Below are positions 1 through 5,038 of a DNA stretch of 5,592 nucleotides, piece after piece; the first letter of the stretch is position 1, and every line of letters starts with the position of its first letter. Both the position numbers and the translations under genes were made by a program. Where the stretch lies: assembly GCA_964560975.1 (NCBI GenBank), contig CAZLNE010000118.1, positions 1 to 5,592 of the forward strand. The letters run 5' to 3'. Source of the stretch: JAAZLA01 sp964560975 (GTDB taxonomy: Bacteria > Spirochaetota > Spirochaetia > Treponematales > Treponemataceae). The notes under the pieces were generated by a model that made no database searches, was not told the origin of the DNA, and saw nothing but the letters and a program-made list of their open reading frames with translations.

Positions 1-257
1 AAATCATAACCGGTGTTCAGGTGTGTCTTAAACAGACGATAGGCTTCGCGGCTTAGACGCTTGGAATGGTTTCTCTCCACAGCATTTCCATAACCGCGCG
101 GGAGTGCAAAAACTACTCTGTTTCTTCCGAAATTATTCGGCATCCAAAACAGCTTAGCACCACTGATGCTTGTTTTGCTTCCTTTTTTAAAAAGAATCTG
201 GATATCTTCAGATCGTTTTACCCGCTCTTCACGGGTAAAACTTCCAGTTTTAAACAA
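1..257 (-). CDS. rnpA: Ribonuclease P protein component, 3' end outside the window
   Basis: This is the protein subunit of RNase P, which binds the catalytic RNA and helps it remove 5' leaders from precursor tRNAs. Eighty-five codons are visible; the C-terminal part lies beyond the left edge. The family signature is clear at residues 59-74 (AVERNHSKRLSREAYR), the basic 'RNR' helix that contacts RNase P RNA, with R62, N63, K66, R67 and R70 kept and His in place of the second Arg of RNR. The N-terminal TREERVKRSEDIQILFKKG is also typical. I chose a TTG start at 257: an in-frame TGA lies a few codons upstream, no ATG or GTG lies between, and AAAGGA sits 7 bases upstream. The gene follows rpmH by 28 bases on the same strand, the common bacterial arrangement, so the two are probably cotranscribed. 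Confidence 0.95.
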   Translation of the reverse strand, partial: MFKTGSFTREERVKRSEDIQILFKKGSKTSISGAKLFWMPNNFGRNRVVFALPRGYGNAVERNHSKRLSREAYRLFKTHLNTGYD

Positions 258-264
258 GCCTGTT

Positions 265-270
265 TCCTTT
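265..270 (-). promoter_or_regulatory. Ribosome binding site of rnpA supporting a TTG start
   Basis: On the minus strand this reads AAAGGA and ends 7 bases before the TTG at 257. It lies in the short gap between the rpmH stop and rnpA. No ATG or GTG is available between the upstream in-frame stop and the conserved N-terminal region, so this site is what supports the unusual start. Confidence 0.7.
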
Positions 271-285
271 CCCTTTCAATAAAAA

Positions 286-441
286 TTAATAAGGTTTCTT
301 TTCGTCAGAAACAGAAAGCTTGCAGCGACCCTTAGCTCTTCGGCGTTTTAGTATTAAACGACCGCCACGAGTCTTCATTCTCGCACGAAAACCGAATTTT
401 CTATTGCGTTTTACTTTACTTGGTTGATATGTCCGTTTCAT
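286..441 (-). CDS. rpmH: 50S ribosomal protein L34
   Basis: L34 is a small, very basic protein of the large ribosomal subunit. The 51-residue product opens with MKRTYQPSKVKRNRKFGFRA and continues with RMKTRGGRLILKRRRAKGR, which is the L34 family signature almost end to end. The bacterial protein is usually about 44-50 residues; here a short tail (CKLSVSDEKKPY) extends it slightly. The ATG at 441 has a strong AAAGGAG at 451-457, 9 bases upstream. rnpA follows after 28 bases. A promoter-like pair lies about 110-140 bases upstream (553-582), leaving a leader of roughly 105 bases that contains a 12-base palindrome. Identification is certain. Confidence 0.98.
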   Translation of the reverse strand: MKRTYQPSKVKRNRKFGFRARMKTRGGRLILKRRRAKGRCKLSVSDEKKPY

Positions 442-468
442 GGAACACGTCTCCTTTATTTTAAGGAA

Positions 469-480
469 AACACCGGTGTT
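469..480. repeat. 12-base perfect palindrome in the rpmH leader
   Basis: AACACCGGTGTT is a perfect palindrome located 11 bases upstream of the rpmH Shine-Dalgarno sequence, within the predicted transcribed leader. As DNA it could be a protein-binding site; as RNA it could form only a short stem (AACA/UGUU around a CCGG loop) or pair between two molecules. No function is shown by the sequence. Confidence 0.5.
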
Positions 481-552
481 ACAGTTTATGTATACAAAAA
501 GTGCTATCCTCGGATTTTACTATGTATAGCCTGGTGGCAATATAGGTTTCGT

Positions 553-582
553 AGTCTAACATAAATATTTAAACTTGGTCAA
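553..582 (-). promoter_or_regulatory. Probable sigma-70-type promoter of rpmH-rnpA
   Basis: On the minus strand a -35 hexamer TTGACC (577-582, five of six to TTGACA) is followed after 18 bases by TAGACT (553-558, four of six to TATAAT). Transcription would start near 546, about 105 bases before the rpmH start codon. It is the best promoter match in the 162-base gap between the DUF721 gene and rpmH and would give rpmH-rnpA transcription independent of the dnaN-recF operon. No other convincing -35/-10 pair was found in the gap. Confidence 0.55.
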
Positions 583-611
583 GACTAAGAGAGCTTATAA
601 ATATTAGTCTT
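581..611. repeat. 8-base inverted repeat spanning the DUF721 stop codon
   Basis: AAGACTAA (581-588) and TTAGTCTT (604-611) are exact reverse complements separated by 15 bases. The right arm contains the last codons and stop of the DUF721 gene; the left arm overlaps two bases of the predicted rpmH -35 element. The RNA stem would be AT-rich, with only two GC pairs, a long loop and no following U-run, so it is a poor intrinsic terminator. It may be a weak 3'-end hairpin or chance. Confidence 0.4.
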
Positions 612-1104
612 TATCAAGCATACTTTGCTTTAAGTGTTCAAATTTTCTCTTTAGGTCTTCCGGTAAATCGTTCTTTGTCTCGCTTTTTTCTAACTCTTGT
701 TTGTCTTCTTGAGAAAGGCTTTTATTTTCAACACTATGTACAGCATTATTTGTAGAATATGAACCCTTTAAGCGGTACGCAATACTTTTTATGGACAAAT
801 CTGGAAAATTCTTTCGTAAACCGCGTAAAATATACGTATTATAAAGGTGCAATGTCTGAATCCAACCGGAATGATCCGTTTCTACTATAAGTATTTCATT
901 TTTCAAATCTATAATTTTCGTATGGTCTGCAAGTTTTCGTCCAATATTATTTTGCGTCCCAAAAGAATCTTTCGAACGGCTTTGAATCGTACAAAGTATT
1001 TCTCTCCATGCTGCGGTAATCTGAACAGCATTATCCATCTGATTAACATCAATATTATTAAAAACCCTCTGTATAATATCTGAAACTGAATTTACATTAC
1101 TCAT
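604..1104 (-). CDS. DUF721 (DciA-like) protein, candidate helicase-loading factor
   Basis: The 166-residue product matches the DUF721 pattern: an N-terminal helix (SVSDIIQRVF), a tryptophan in ITAAWREIL (W33), a region reading IGRKLADHTKIIDLKNEILIVET (about 55-77), then SGWIQTLHLYNTYILRGLRKNF (W81) and the closing strand IKSIAYRL. The last 45 or so residues are charged and probably flexible or helical. DUF721 proteins include DciA, which interacts with the replicative helicase DnaB in bacteria lacking DnaC/DnaI; a role here in helicase loading is inference from the family and from the position behind dnaA, dnaN and recF. The start is placed at ATG 1104 rather than the in-frame ATG at 1119, because GGGAG lies 6 bases before 1104 while nothing similar precedes 1119. 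It overlaps the recF stop by 8 bases (ATGAGTAA), suggesting translational coupling. Confidence 0.85.
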   Translation of the reverse strand: MSNVNSVSDIIQRVFNNIDVNQMDNAVQITAAWREILCTIQSRSKDSFGTQNNIGRKLADHTKIIDLKNEILIVETDHSGWIQTLHLYNTYILRGLRKNFPDLSIKSIAYRLKGSYSTNNAVHSVENKSLSQEDKQELEKSETKNDLPEDLKRKFEHLKQSMLDKD

Positions 1105-2170
1105 TCCACACTCCCTCATTAATCATATAAATTCTTGTTCCTGAACGTTTATAATTTTCATAGGGTTCTCCAGGTAAAAAAGTACAAAACAATTGATCAT
1201 ATTCCGGTAATAGCGCCATAATTTTTCGCCTTTTTTCCGGATCCATTTCCAAAAGAACATCATCCATTAATAATACAGGTTTTTTACCAGTTATTTTTGT
1301 AAAATATACGGCCTGGCTTATTCGCAGCACTATTGATATTAACCTTTTTTGTCCAGTAGAGGCTGTAGAAATGAAATTTTGTTTATCTTTAACAAAGCGA
1401 ATTCTATCTCTATGAGGACCGCTCATTGTGGTACATAATTTTTTATCCATATCCTGCTTCTCATCTAAAAAAGCAAGTATTTGATCATAATCCATATCCC
1501 GCCATGATCTATCATACGAAATTGTTACATTTTCAATTCCGCTAACTTCTTCATAGATTTTTGAAAACAACCTATTAAACTGATAAATCATTTCGGTTCT
1601 CTTACGCTGAATATCAATACCTTCTTTTGCTAAATTCTCGTTAAACACTGATAACAATTCATATTTCTTTTCTTTGAGCAGTAAATTTCGGGTTTTGAGA
1701 ATTTTTTTATACCGTCTTAAAATATCAATATACAAAACATCATACATAGAAAGTGATTGGTCTATAAAAAAACGCCTTCGCTCAGGCTCGCCGACAGCAA
1801 AATCTAAATCTTCATGACAAAAAAGAACGCATGGAATAGTGTTTATCATTTCTTTGCGGTCTAATACCTTTTTTCCATTTTTTGTTATTTTTTTCCGGTT
1901 TTCACTAAAAGATACCGTAACCGTATTTGATAAGCCTGCGTTATCTTTGAAAAAAGACCTAATACTATAGTCCTGAAAGCCTTTTGTAACAATTTCTGCA
2001 TCTGACCTAGTTCTAAAAGAAGAACCATATGCAGAAAGATACAGTGCTTCCAATAAATTACTTTTTCCCTGCCCGTTATCACCTACAAAATACACTTCCT
2101 TTGAAAGAAGATCTATTGTTGTATTTTGCAGATTTCTAACATTATGCAGTGAAAGTGATAAAAAAGGCAC
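1097..2170 (-). CDS. recF: DNA replication and repair protein RecF
   Basis: RecF is an SMC/ABC-like ATPase that, with RecO and RecR, promotes RecA loading at single-stranded gaps and helps stalled forks resume. The 357-residue product has the usual full length. Visible motifs in order are the N-terminal LSLSLHNVRNL, Walker A GDNGQGKS (30-37, K36), the conserved HEDLDFAVGEPERRRFFID (119-137), GPHRD (251-255), the ABC signature STGQKRL (271-277) and Walker B PVLLMDDVLLEMD (298-310, D303 and D304). The start codon is GTG at 2170; GGAG overlaps the end of dnaN 12 bases upstream, a rather long spacing, but the protein N-terminus aligns with the family. Only 9 bases separate it from dnaN and it overlaps the next gene by 8 bases, so dnaN-recF-DUF721 is very likely one operon. 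Confidence 0.97.
   Translation of the reverse strand: MPFLSLSLHNVRNLQNTTIDLLSKEVYFVGDNGQGKSNLLEALYLSAYGSSFRTRSDAEIVTKGFQDYSIRSFFKDNAGLSNTVTVSFSENRKKITKNGKKVLDRKEMINTIPCVLFCHEDLDFAVGEPERRRFFIDQSLSMYDVLYIDILRRYKKILKTRNLLLKEKKYELLSVFNENLAKEGIDIQRKRTEMIYQFNRLFSKIYEEVSGIENVTISYDRSWRDMDYDQILAFLDEKQDMDKKLCTTMSGPHRDRIRFVKDKQNFISTASTGQKRLISIVLRISQAVYFTKITGKKPVLLMDDVLLEMDPEKRRKIMALLPEYDQLFCTFLPGEPYENYKRSGTRIYMINEGVWNE
1111..1115 (-). promoter_or_regulatory. Ribosome binding site that sets the DUF721 start
   Basis: On the minus strand GGGAG lies inside the final codons of recF, 6 bases before the ATG at 1104. The upstream in-frame ATG at 1119 is preceded only by AT-rich sequence, so this site favours the shorter product. 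Confidence 0.7.
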
Positions 2171-2179
2171 AGAAGACTT

Positions 2180-3283
2180 TTACTCCGCTTGCATCGGCAT
2201 AATTATATGAAAATAATCAGCTTCAGGTTCAGATTTTAGTGTTACAGCCTTCATCTGTGTTGTGAACTCAAATTTTAGTCTTTCAGTACTGATTACCTTC
2301 ATGGGTTCTTCAATGTACAAATAATTAAACGCAATGGTAATATCATCATCAGCATATTTACAAGGAATTTCTTCCTTTGCAGTTCCAATATCAGATTCTT
2401 GAGAAGTTATAGTAAGTTTTCCATCAGAAAGGGCAAAGAACACCCTGTGTGATTTTTGCTCTACAAGTAATCCTACTCGTTTAAGAGCATCGCTTAGATC
2501 CTTTTTATCAACTTCAAACGAAAATGACTGTGATTCTGGAATGACCTTTGAATAATTAGGAAATTGTCCTTCTATGAGTACAGAAGTAAACTGATACGTA
2601 CCAAACTTAAAGAAAATAACTCTATCAACAATAGCCATAGAAATCATTCCCTCAGAAGGAACTCTTTTTAATATTGTTGTAAGAACTTTTGGCGGAACAA
2701 TTGCTGGTGTAAAAGATTCAACTCCCTGACAAAGAGGTTTTGCAATATATGAAAGACGTCTGCCATCTGTTGCAACCATAACGAGATTTTCATCTTTTTT
2801 ATCGAAATATACACCATTCATGAAAAATCTTGTTTCATCATCAGAAACAGCAAATATGGTCTGTACTATCATATTTTTAAATTCTTGAGCAGGAACATCA
2901 AAATAAGGAACAGCTTCTGCAGATGCAAATTCAGGGAATTTATCACTTGCCATAGTTTTTAATTGGAAACTTACTTTTTTTGAAACTGGTTTAATAACTA
3001 CTTTAATATCGTCTTGTTTAAATTCAATTTCACCAGGAGGTAAAGAATTAAGAATACCCATAAATTTATCGCAAAATACGGTAGTAGTTCCGCCTTCTTC
3101 AACTTCCACTGGAATTCTGGTTTCAAAATTAACTTTAATATCAGTTGCCTTAATTATGAGACTGTCATTATCTGCAATGAATAAAACATTTGAAAGAATA
3201 GATAAAGCATTTTTTGTTGAAATGATTTCTTGAGCAATTGATATTTCTTTAATCATTGCGTCTCTATCGAAAGAGAATTTCAT
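2180..3283 (-). CDS. dnaN: DNA polymerase III subunit beta (sliding clamp)
   Basis: DnaN is the ring-shaped clamp that tethers DNA polymerase III and other proteins to DNA. The 367-residue product has the standard length for the three-domain monomer. Family marks include the N-terminal MKFSFDRDAMIKEI, TRFFMNGVYF (151-160), VATDGRRLS (170-178), EGQFPNYSKVIP (238-249) and the C-terminal FHIIMPM (358-364), which forms part of the hydrophobic cleft that binds clamp-interacting peptides. The ATG at 3283 has GGAGG 4 bases upstream, a close but workable spacing. A consensus -10 hexamer (TATAAT) lies about 22 bases upstream within the origin's AT-rich stretch. recF follows after 9 bases. The gene points away from the predicted origin, so it is co-directional with the leftward fork. 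Confidence 0.98.
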   Translation of the reverse strand: MKFSFDRDAMIKEISIAQEIISTKNALSILSNVLFIADNDSLIIKATDIKVNFETRIPVEVEEGGTTTVFCDKFMGILNSLPPGEIEFKQDDIKVVIKPVSKKVSFQLKTMASDKFPEFASAEAVPYFDVPAQEFKNMIVQTIFAVSDDETRFFMNGVYFDKKDENLVMVATDGRRLSYIAKPLCQGVESFTPAIVPPKVLTTILKRVPSEGMISMAIVDRVIFFKFGTYQFTSVLIEGQFPNYSKVIPESQSFSFEVDKKDLSDALKRVGLLVEQKSHRVFFALSDGKLTITSQESDIGTAKEEIPCKYADDDITIAFNYLYIEEPMKVISTERLKFEFTTQMKAVTLKSEPEADYFHIIMPMQAE

Positions 3284-3300
3284 AAGTCCTCCATTAAGAC

Positions 3301-3323
3301 TATTATTATATATATATAAATAT
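3301..3323. other. AT-rich DNA unwinding element
   Basis: These 23 bases contain no G or C and include an alternating TA run. They lie directly beside the DnaA-trio-like triplets, on the side away from the DnaA boxes, which is where duplex opening is expected. The same bases hold the likely -10 element of dnaN. Confidence 0.65.
3305..3310 (-). promoter_or_regulatory. Consensus -10 element, probable dnaN promoter
   Basis: The minus strand reads TATAAT, a perfect sigma-70 -10 hexamer. A start about 7 bases downstream (near 3298) would leave a short leader of about 14 bases containing the dnaN GGAGG. No recognisable -35 hexamer lies 16-18 bases upstream, where the trio repeats are. The AT-rich context makes chance matches likely, so confidence is limited. 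Confidence 0.4.
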
Positions 3324-3341
3324 TAGTAGTAGTAATAGTAG
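3324..3341 (+). other. DnaA-trio-like triplet array
   Basis: Six consecutive triplets read TAG TAG TAG TAA TAG TAG on the plus strand. Read 3' to 5' from the neighbouring DnaA box these are GAT GAT AAT GAT GAT GAT, matching the published 3'-[G/A]A[T/A]-5' DnaA-trio motif on which DnaA assembles along single-stranded DNA during opening. Four bases (TGTC) separate the array from the box at 3346-3354. The strand and direction, running from the box into the AT-rich stretch, are as the model expects. Confidence 0.65.
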
Positions 3342-3345
3342 TGTC

Positions 3346-3354
3346 TGTGGATTT
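3346..3354 (-). promoter_or_regulatory. Degenerate DnaA box beside the trio array
   Basis: TGTGGATTT on the plus strand is AAATCCACA on the minus strand, seven of nine bases to TTATCCACA with the TCCACA core intact. Its orientation is opposite to that of the right-hand cluster. Its position 4 bases from the trio array is the main reason to accept it. Confidence 0.5.
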
Positions 3355-3364
3355 CTGGAAAAGT

Positions 3365-3387
3365 GTTTTATTTTCTTATAATAAAAC
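3365..3387. repeat. Inverted repeat within oriC
   Basis: GTTTTATT (3365-3372) and AATAAAAC (3380-3387) are exact reverse complements around a 7-base spacer. The dyad sits between the trio/box pair and the right-hand DnaA box cluster. It might be a binding site for an origin regulator, or a weak hairpin at the end of dnaA transcripts; on the minus strand it is followed by ACTTTT, a poor U-run. No function can be assigned. Confidence 0.4.
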
Positions 3388-3427
3388 GACTTAAGCAGCT
3401 AATAACTCAATGTATTTCAACTTTAAG

Positions 3428-3436
3428 TTTTCCACA
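3428..3436 (+). promoter_or_regulatory. DnaA box, one mismatch
   Basis: TTTTCCACA differs from TTATCCACA only at the third base. It is the leftmost member of the plus-oriented cluster and overlaps by one base a weaker site at 3436-3444 (ATTTACACA, two mismatches to TTATNCACA). Confidence 0.6.
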
Positions 3437-3465
3437 TTTACACAGCAGCAGTTTTTACTAACAAC

Positions 3466-3474
3466 ATTTCCACA
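3466..3474 (+). promoter_or_regulatory. Weak DnaA box, two mismatches
   Basis: ATTTCCACA matches TTATCCACA at seven of nine bases and keeps the TCCACA core. It lies 13 bases before the perfect box and shares its orientation, so it is plausible as a low-affinity site that DnaA fills cooperatively. Confidence 0.45.
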
Positions 3475-3487
3475 ACAGTATATCATA

Positions 3488-3496
3488 TTATCCACA
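3488..3496 (+). promoter_or_regulatory. Perfect consensus DnaA box
   Basis: TTATCCACA is an exact match to the high-affinity bacterial DnaA box and is the only exact copy I found in the intergenic regions. It lies about 30 bases beyond the dnaA stop codon and probably anchors DnaA at the origin. Confidence 0.8.
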
Positions 3497-3503
3497 GGTT
3501 GTT

Positions 3504-3527
3504 AAGTTCGATTAAATGAACTTTTTT
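3504..3527 (+). terminator. Weak hairpin with T-run just 3' of dnaA
   Basis: AAGTTC (3504-3509) and GAACTT (3518-3523) are exact reverse complements around an 8-base loop and run into a T-tract on the plus strand. As a plus-strand intrinsic terminator it would stop transcripts leaving the origin before they enter dnaA antisense. The stem is only 6 base pairs with two GC pairs. On the minus strand the A-run precedes the stem and no T-run follows, so it is not a good terminator for dnaA itself. Confidence 0.3.
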
Positions 3528-4940
3528 CTATTTTTTGTACTCCTTTATGCGGTTTACTAAGGCATTTAAAGTACTGCTTAGAACAGGATCTGATTTTAAT
3601 AAATCATCAATTTTTTGGCAGGAGTGCATAACTGTAGTATGATCTCTTCCTCCAAATTCAGCGCCAAGTTCTGTGGTTGAGTATTCTGTTAACTCACGGG
3701 CAATGTACATTGCAATTTGACGAGGAAGCATAACATTTTTTGTTCGCTTTTTACCTTTAAGGTCGGTAAAGGAAAGGTTATAATTATCGGCTACTATTTT
3801 TTGAATAGCTTCTATAGTAATATTTCCCTGTTTTGGCGAACTAAAGGTGTCTTTTAATTGCTGTTGTGCAATTTCTAAGGTTACGTTCTTTCCTACTAGT
3901 TCAGTATATGCAATGAGTTTTGTTAAGGAAGCTTCAAGATCACGGACATTTGAAACAACATTTTCTGCTATAAGGTCTATAACTGCAGAATCAATGTGTT
4001 TATCAAGAAGCTGCAGTTTCTTTTCCAAAATGGCTCTTCTTGTTTCGTATTTTGGAGGCTGAAGGTCTACATTTAGTCCTCTTTCAAAACGGGATCTAAG
4101 ACGGTCGCTCAGGTTTTTAAGTTCGCTTACCGGGCGGTCGCAGGTAAAAACCATTTGTTTATATGAATCATAGAGGGCATTAAAGGTATGGAATAATTCT
4201 TCTTGAGTTTCGGTTTTATTCTGTAAAAAGTGAATATCATCAATAAGCAAGATATCCGCATTGCGGTACTTATTCTTAAATTTATTTGTCGTTCCTGTAT
4301 TTATAGACTGAATAAACTCATTGGTAAAGTTTTCTGCAGTTAAATAAATAATATTTGAATTGCTTTCGGTATAACTTAAATTACCTATAGCCTGCATAAG
4401 ATGGGTTTTTCCTAATCCTACACCACCGTAAATTAATACAGGGTTATAGGCCTTTCCAGGATTTTTTGCGACTGCACAGGCTGCATTATAGGCAAAAGAG
4501 TTATTATCGCCAATTACAAAGGTATTAAAATTATAATCCGGCCGTAATTGCGGATGGTTTTTAACAATTGCAGAAACTGAAGATTGTTGTACAGGTGCTT
4601 TATGCGTATGAGGTTCTACAATTGTTTGAGACATTTCAGTGTTAGCCGTGGGGACAGAATCTGTCTTAGGTCTAATAATAAACTCAATTTTTATCTGTGT
4701 TCCAGATAATTCTAAAAGTTTATGTTCGAGAAATTGTATGTATCCGCGAGAAATAAGCTGATCTCTAAAAAAGGCAGAAGGTACAGCGGCGATAATAGTT
4801 TTATCGCGCGATTCTACAAATTCAAAGGTAAACCAAAGAAGGAATTCTTGTTCCTTTCCGTTTGTGTTATAGTCTTCATGAATTTGAGAAAAGGCTTCCT
4901 GCCAAAAAATGTTGTAATTCCAAACGTCCATACAGTCCAT
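3528..4940 (-). CDS. dnaA: Chromosomal replication initiator protein DnaA
   Basis: DnaA binds DnaA boxes, forms an ATP-dependent filament and opens the origin. The 470-residue product has typical length and all four domains: domain I (about 1-88), a Gln/Thr/Pro-bearing linker (about 89-133), the AAA+ domain (about 134-345) and the DNA-binding domain IV (about 370-470). Visible motifs are FVIGDNNSFA (141-150), Walker A GGVGLGKT (172-179, K178), Walker B ILLIDDIHF (230-238, D234 and D235), the arginine-finger region RLRSRFERGL (280-289), sensor 2 NVRDLEASL (331-339, R333) and the signature GGRDHTTVMHSCQKI (430-444). The ATG at 4940 is chosen because AAAGG lies 9 bases upstream; the in-frame ATG at 4931 would have too long a spacing. 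The gene is transcribed towards the origin and is divergent from gyrB. Confidence 0.98.
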   Translation of the reverse strand: MDCMDVWNYNIFWQEAFSQIHEDYNTNGKEQEFLLWFTFEFVESRDKTIIAAVPSAFFRDQLISRGYIQFLEHKLLELSGTQIKIEFIIRPKTDSVPTANTEMSQTIVEPHTHKAPVQQSSVSAIVKNHPQLRPDYNFNTFVIGDNNSFAYNAACAVAKNPGKAYNPVLIYGGVGLGKTHLMQAIGNLSYTESNSNIIYLTAENFTNEFIQSINTGTTNKFKNKYRNADILLIDDIHFLQNKTETQEELFHTFNALYDSYKQMVFTCDRPVSELKNLSDRLRSRFERGLNVDLQPPKYETRRAILEKKLQLLDKHIDSAVIDLIAENVVSNVRDLEASLTKLIAYTELVGKNVTLEIAQQQLKDTFSSPKQGNITIEAIQKIVADNYNLSFTDLKGKKRTKNVMLPRQIAMYIARELTEYSTTELGAEFGGRDHTTVMHSCQKIDDLLKSDPVLSSTLNALVNRIKEYKK

Positions 4941-5038
4941 TATAAACCGCCTTTACTTTTTTCTGCAATACAGGTATACTTGATTTAATACATTTCTACT
5001 ATTTACGCCTAATATATATATGTTTTTAAGGATAAAAA
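4941..5038. promoter_or_regulatory. Divergent dnaA-gyrB intergenic region
   Basis: This gap must hold, or lie close to, the promoters for dnaA (leftward) and gyrB (rightward). AT-rich -10-like sequence occurs near 5010-5020 for gyrB, but no convincing -35 partner is visible, and no clear -35/-10 pair could be fixed for dnaA. An imperfect 12-base dyad (CAGGTATACTTG, 4971-4982) lies near its middle. AAGGA at 5028-5032, 6 bases before the ATG, is the gyrB ribosome binding site. No good DnaA box is present. Confidence 0.5.

Larger units (their letters stand above)
3284..3527. other. oriC: Predicted chromosomal replication origin (oriC)
   Basis: This 244-base gap between dnaN and dnaA holds no gene. 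It contains, from left to right, an AT-rich stretch (3301-3323), six in-phase TAG/TAA triplets (3324-3341), a degenerate DnaA box in reverse orientation (3346-3354), an inverted repeat (3365-3387), and a cluster of plus-oriented DnaA-box-like sites (3428-3496) that ends in one perfect TTATCCACA. Origins between dnaA and dnaN are well known, including in spirochaetes. The dnaA-gyrB gap lacks comparable sites. The assignment rests on motif content and gene context only. Confidence 0.85.

Noticed and set aside
66..335. Plus-strand open frame of 89 codons opposite rnpA and rpmH
   Set aside because: It is antisense to two clearly recognised genes, its protein has no family features, and its start has no convincing ribosome binding site.
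847..1083. Plus-strand open frame of 78 codons opposite the DUF721 gene
   Set aside because: It is wholly antisense to a family-matched gene and its product looks like random AT-rich translation.
1885..2082. Second minus-strand frame of 65 codons inside recF
   Set aside because: It lies in another frame of recF, across the region encoding residues just after Walker A, and shows no independent signal.
3324..3341. The TAG repeat as a simple microsatellite
   Set aside because: A chance triplet repeat is possible, but its phase, strand and distance to a DnaA box and AT-rich stretch fit the DnaA-trio model, so that reading is preferred.
3847..4062. Plus-strand open frame opposite the dnaA AAA+ region
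   Set aside because: It is antisense to highly conserved dnaA sequence, and its composition follows from that coding strand.
4980..4985. TTGATT as the gyrB -35 element
   Set aside because: At 16-18 bases downstream there is no acceptable -10; the AT-rich TATATA stretch is too far away (about 25 bases).
4722..4988. Plus-strand open frame opposite the dnaA 5' end and promoter gap
   Set aside because: It overlaps the dnaA start and the divergent gap and has no recognisable protein feature.
5027..5035. TAAGGATAA as a reverse DnaA box upstream of gyrB
   Set aside because: It has two mismatches in the core (TTATCCTTA) and coincides with the gyrB ribosome binding site, which explains it better.
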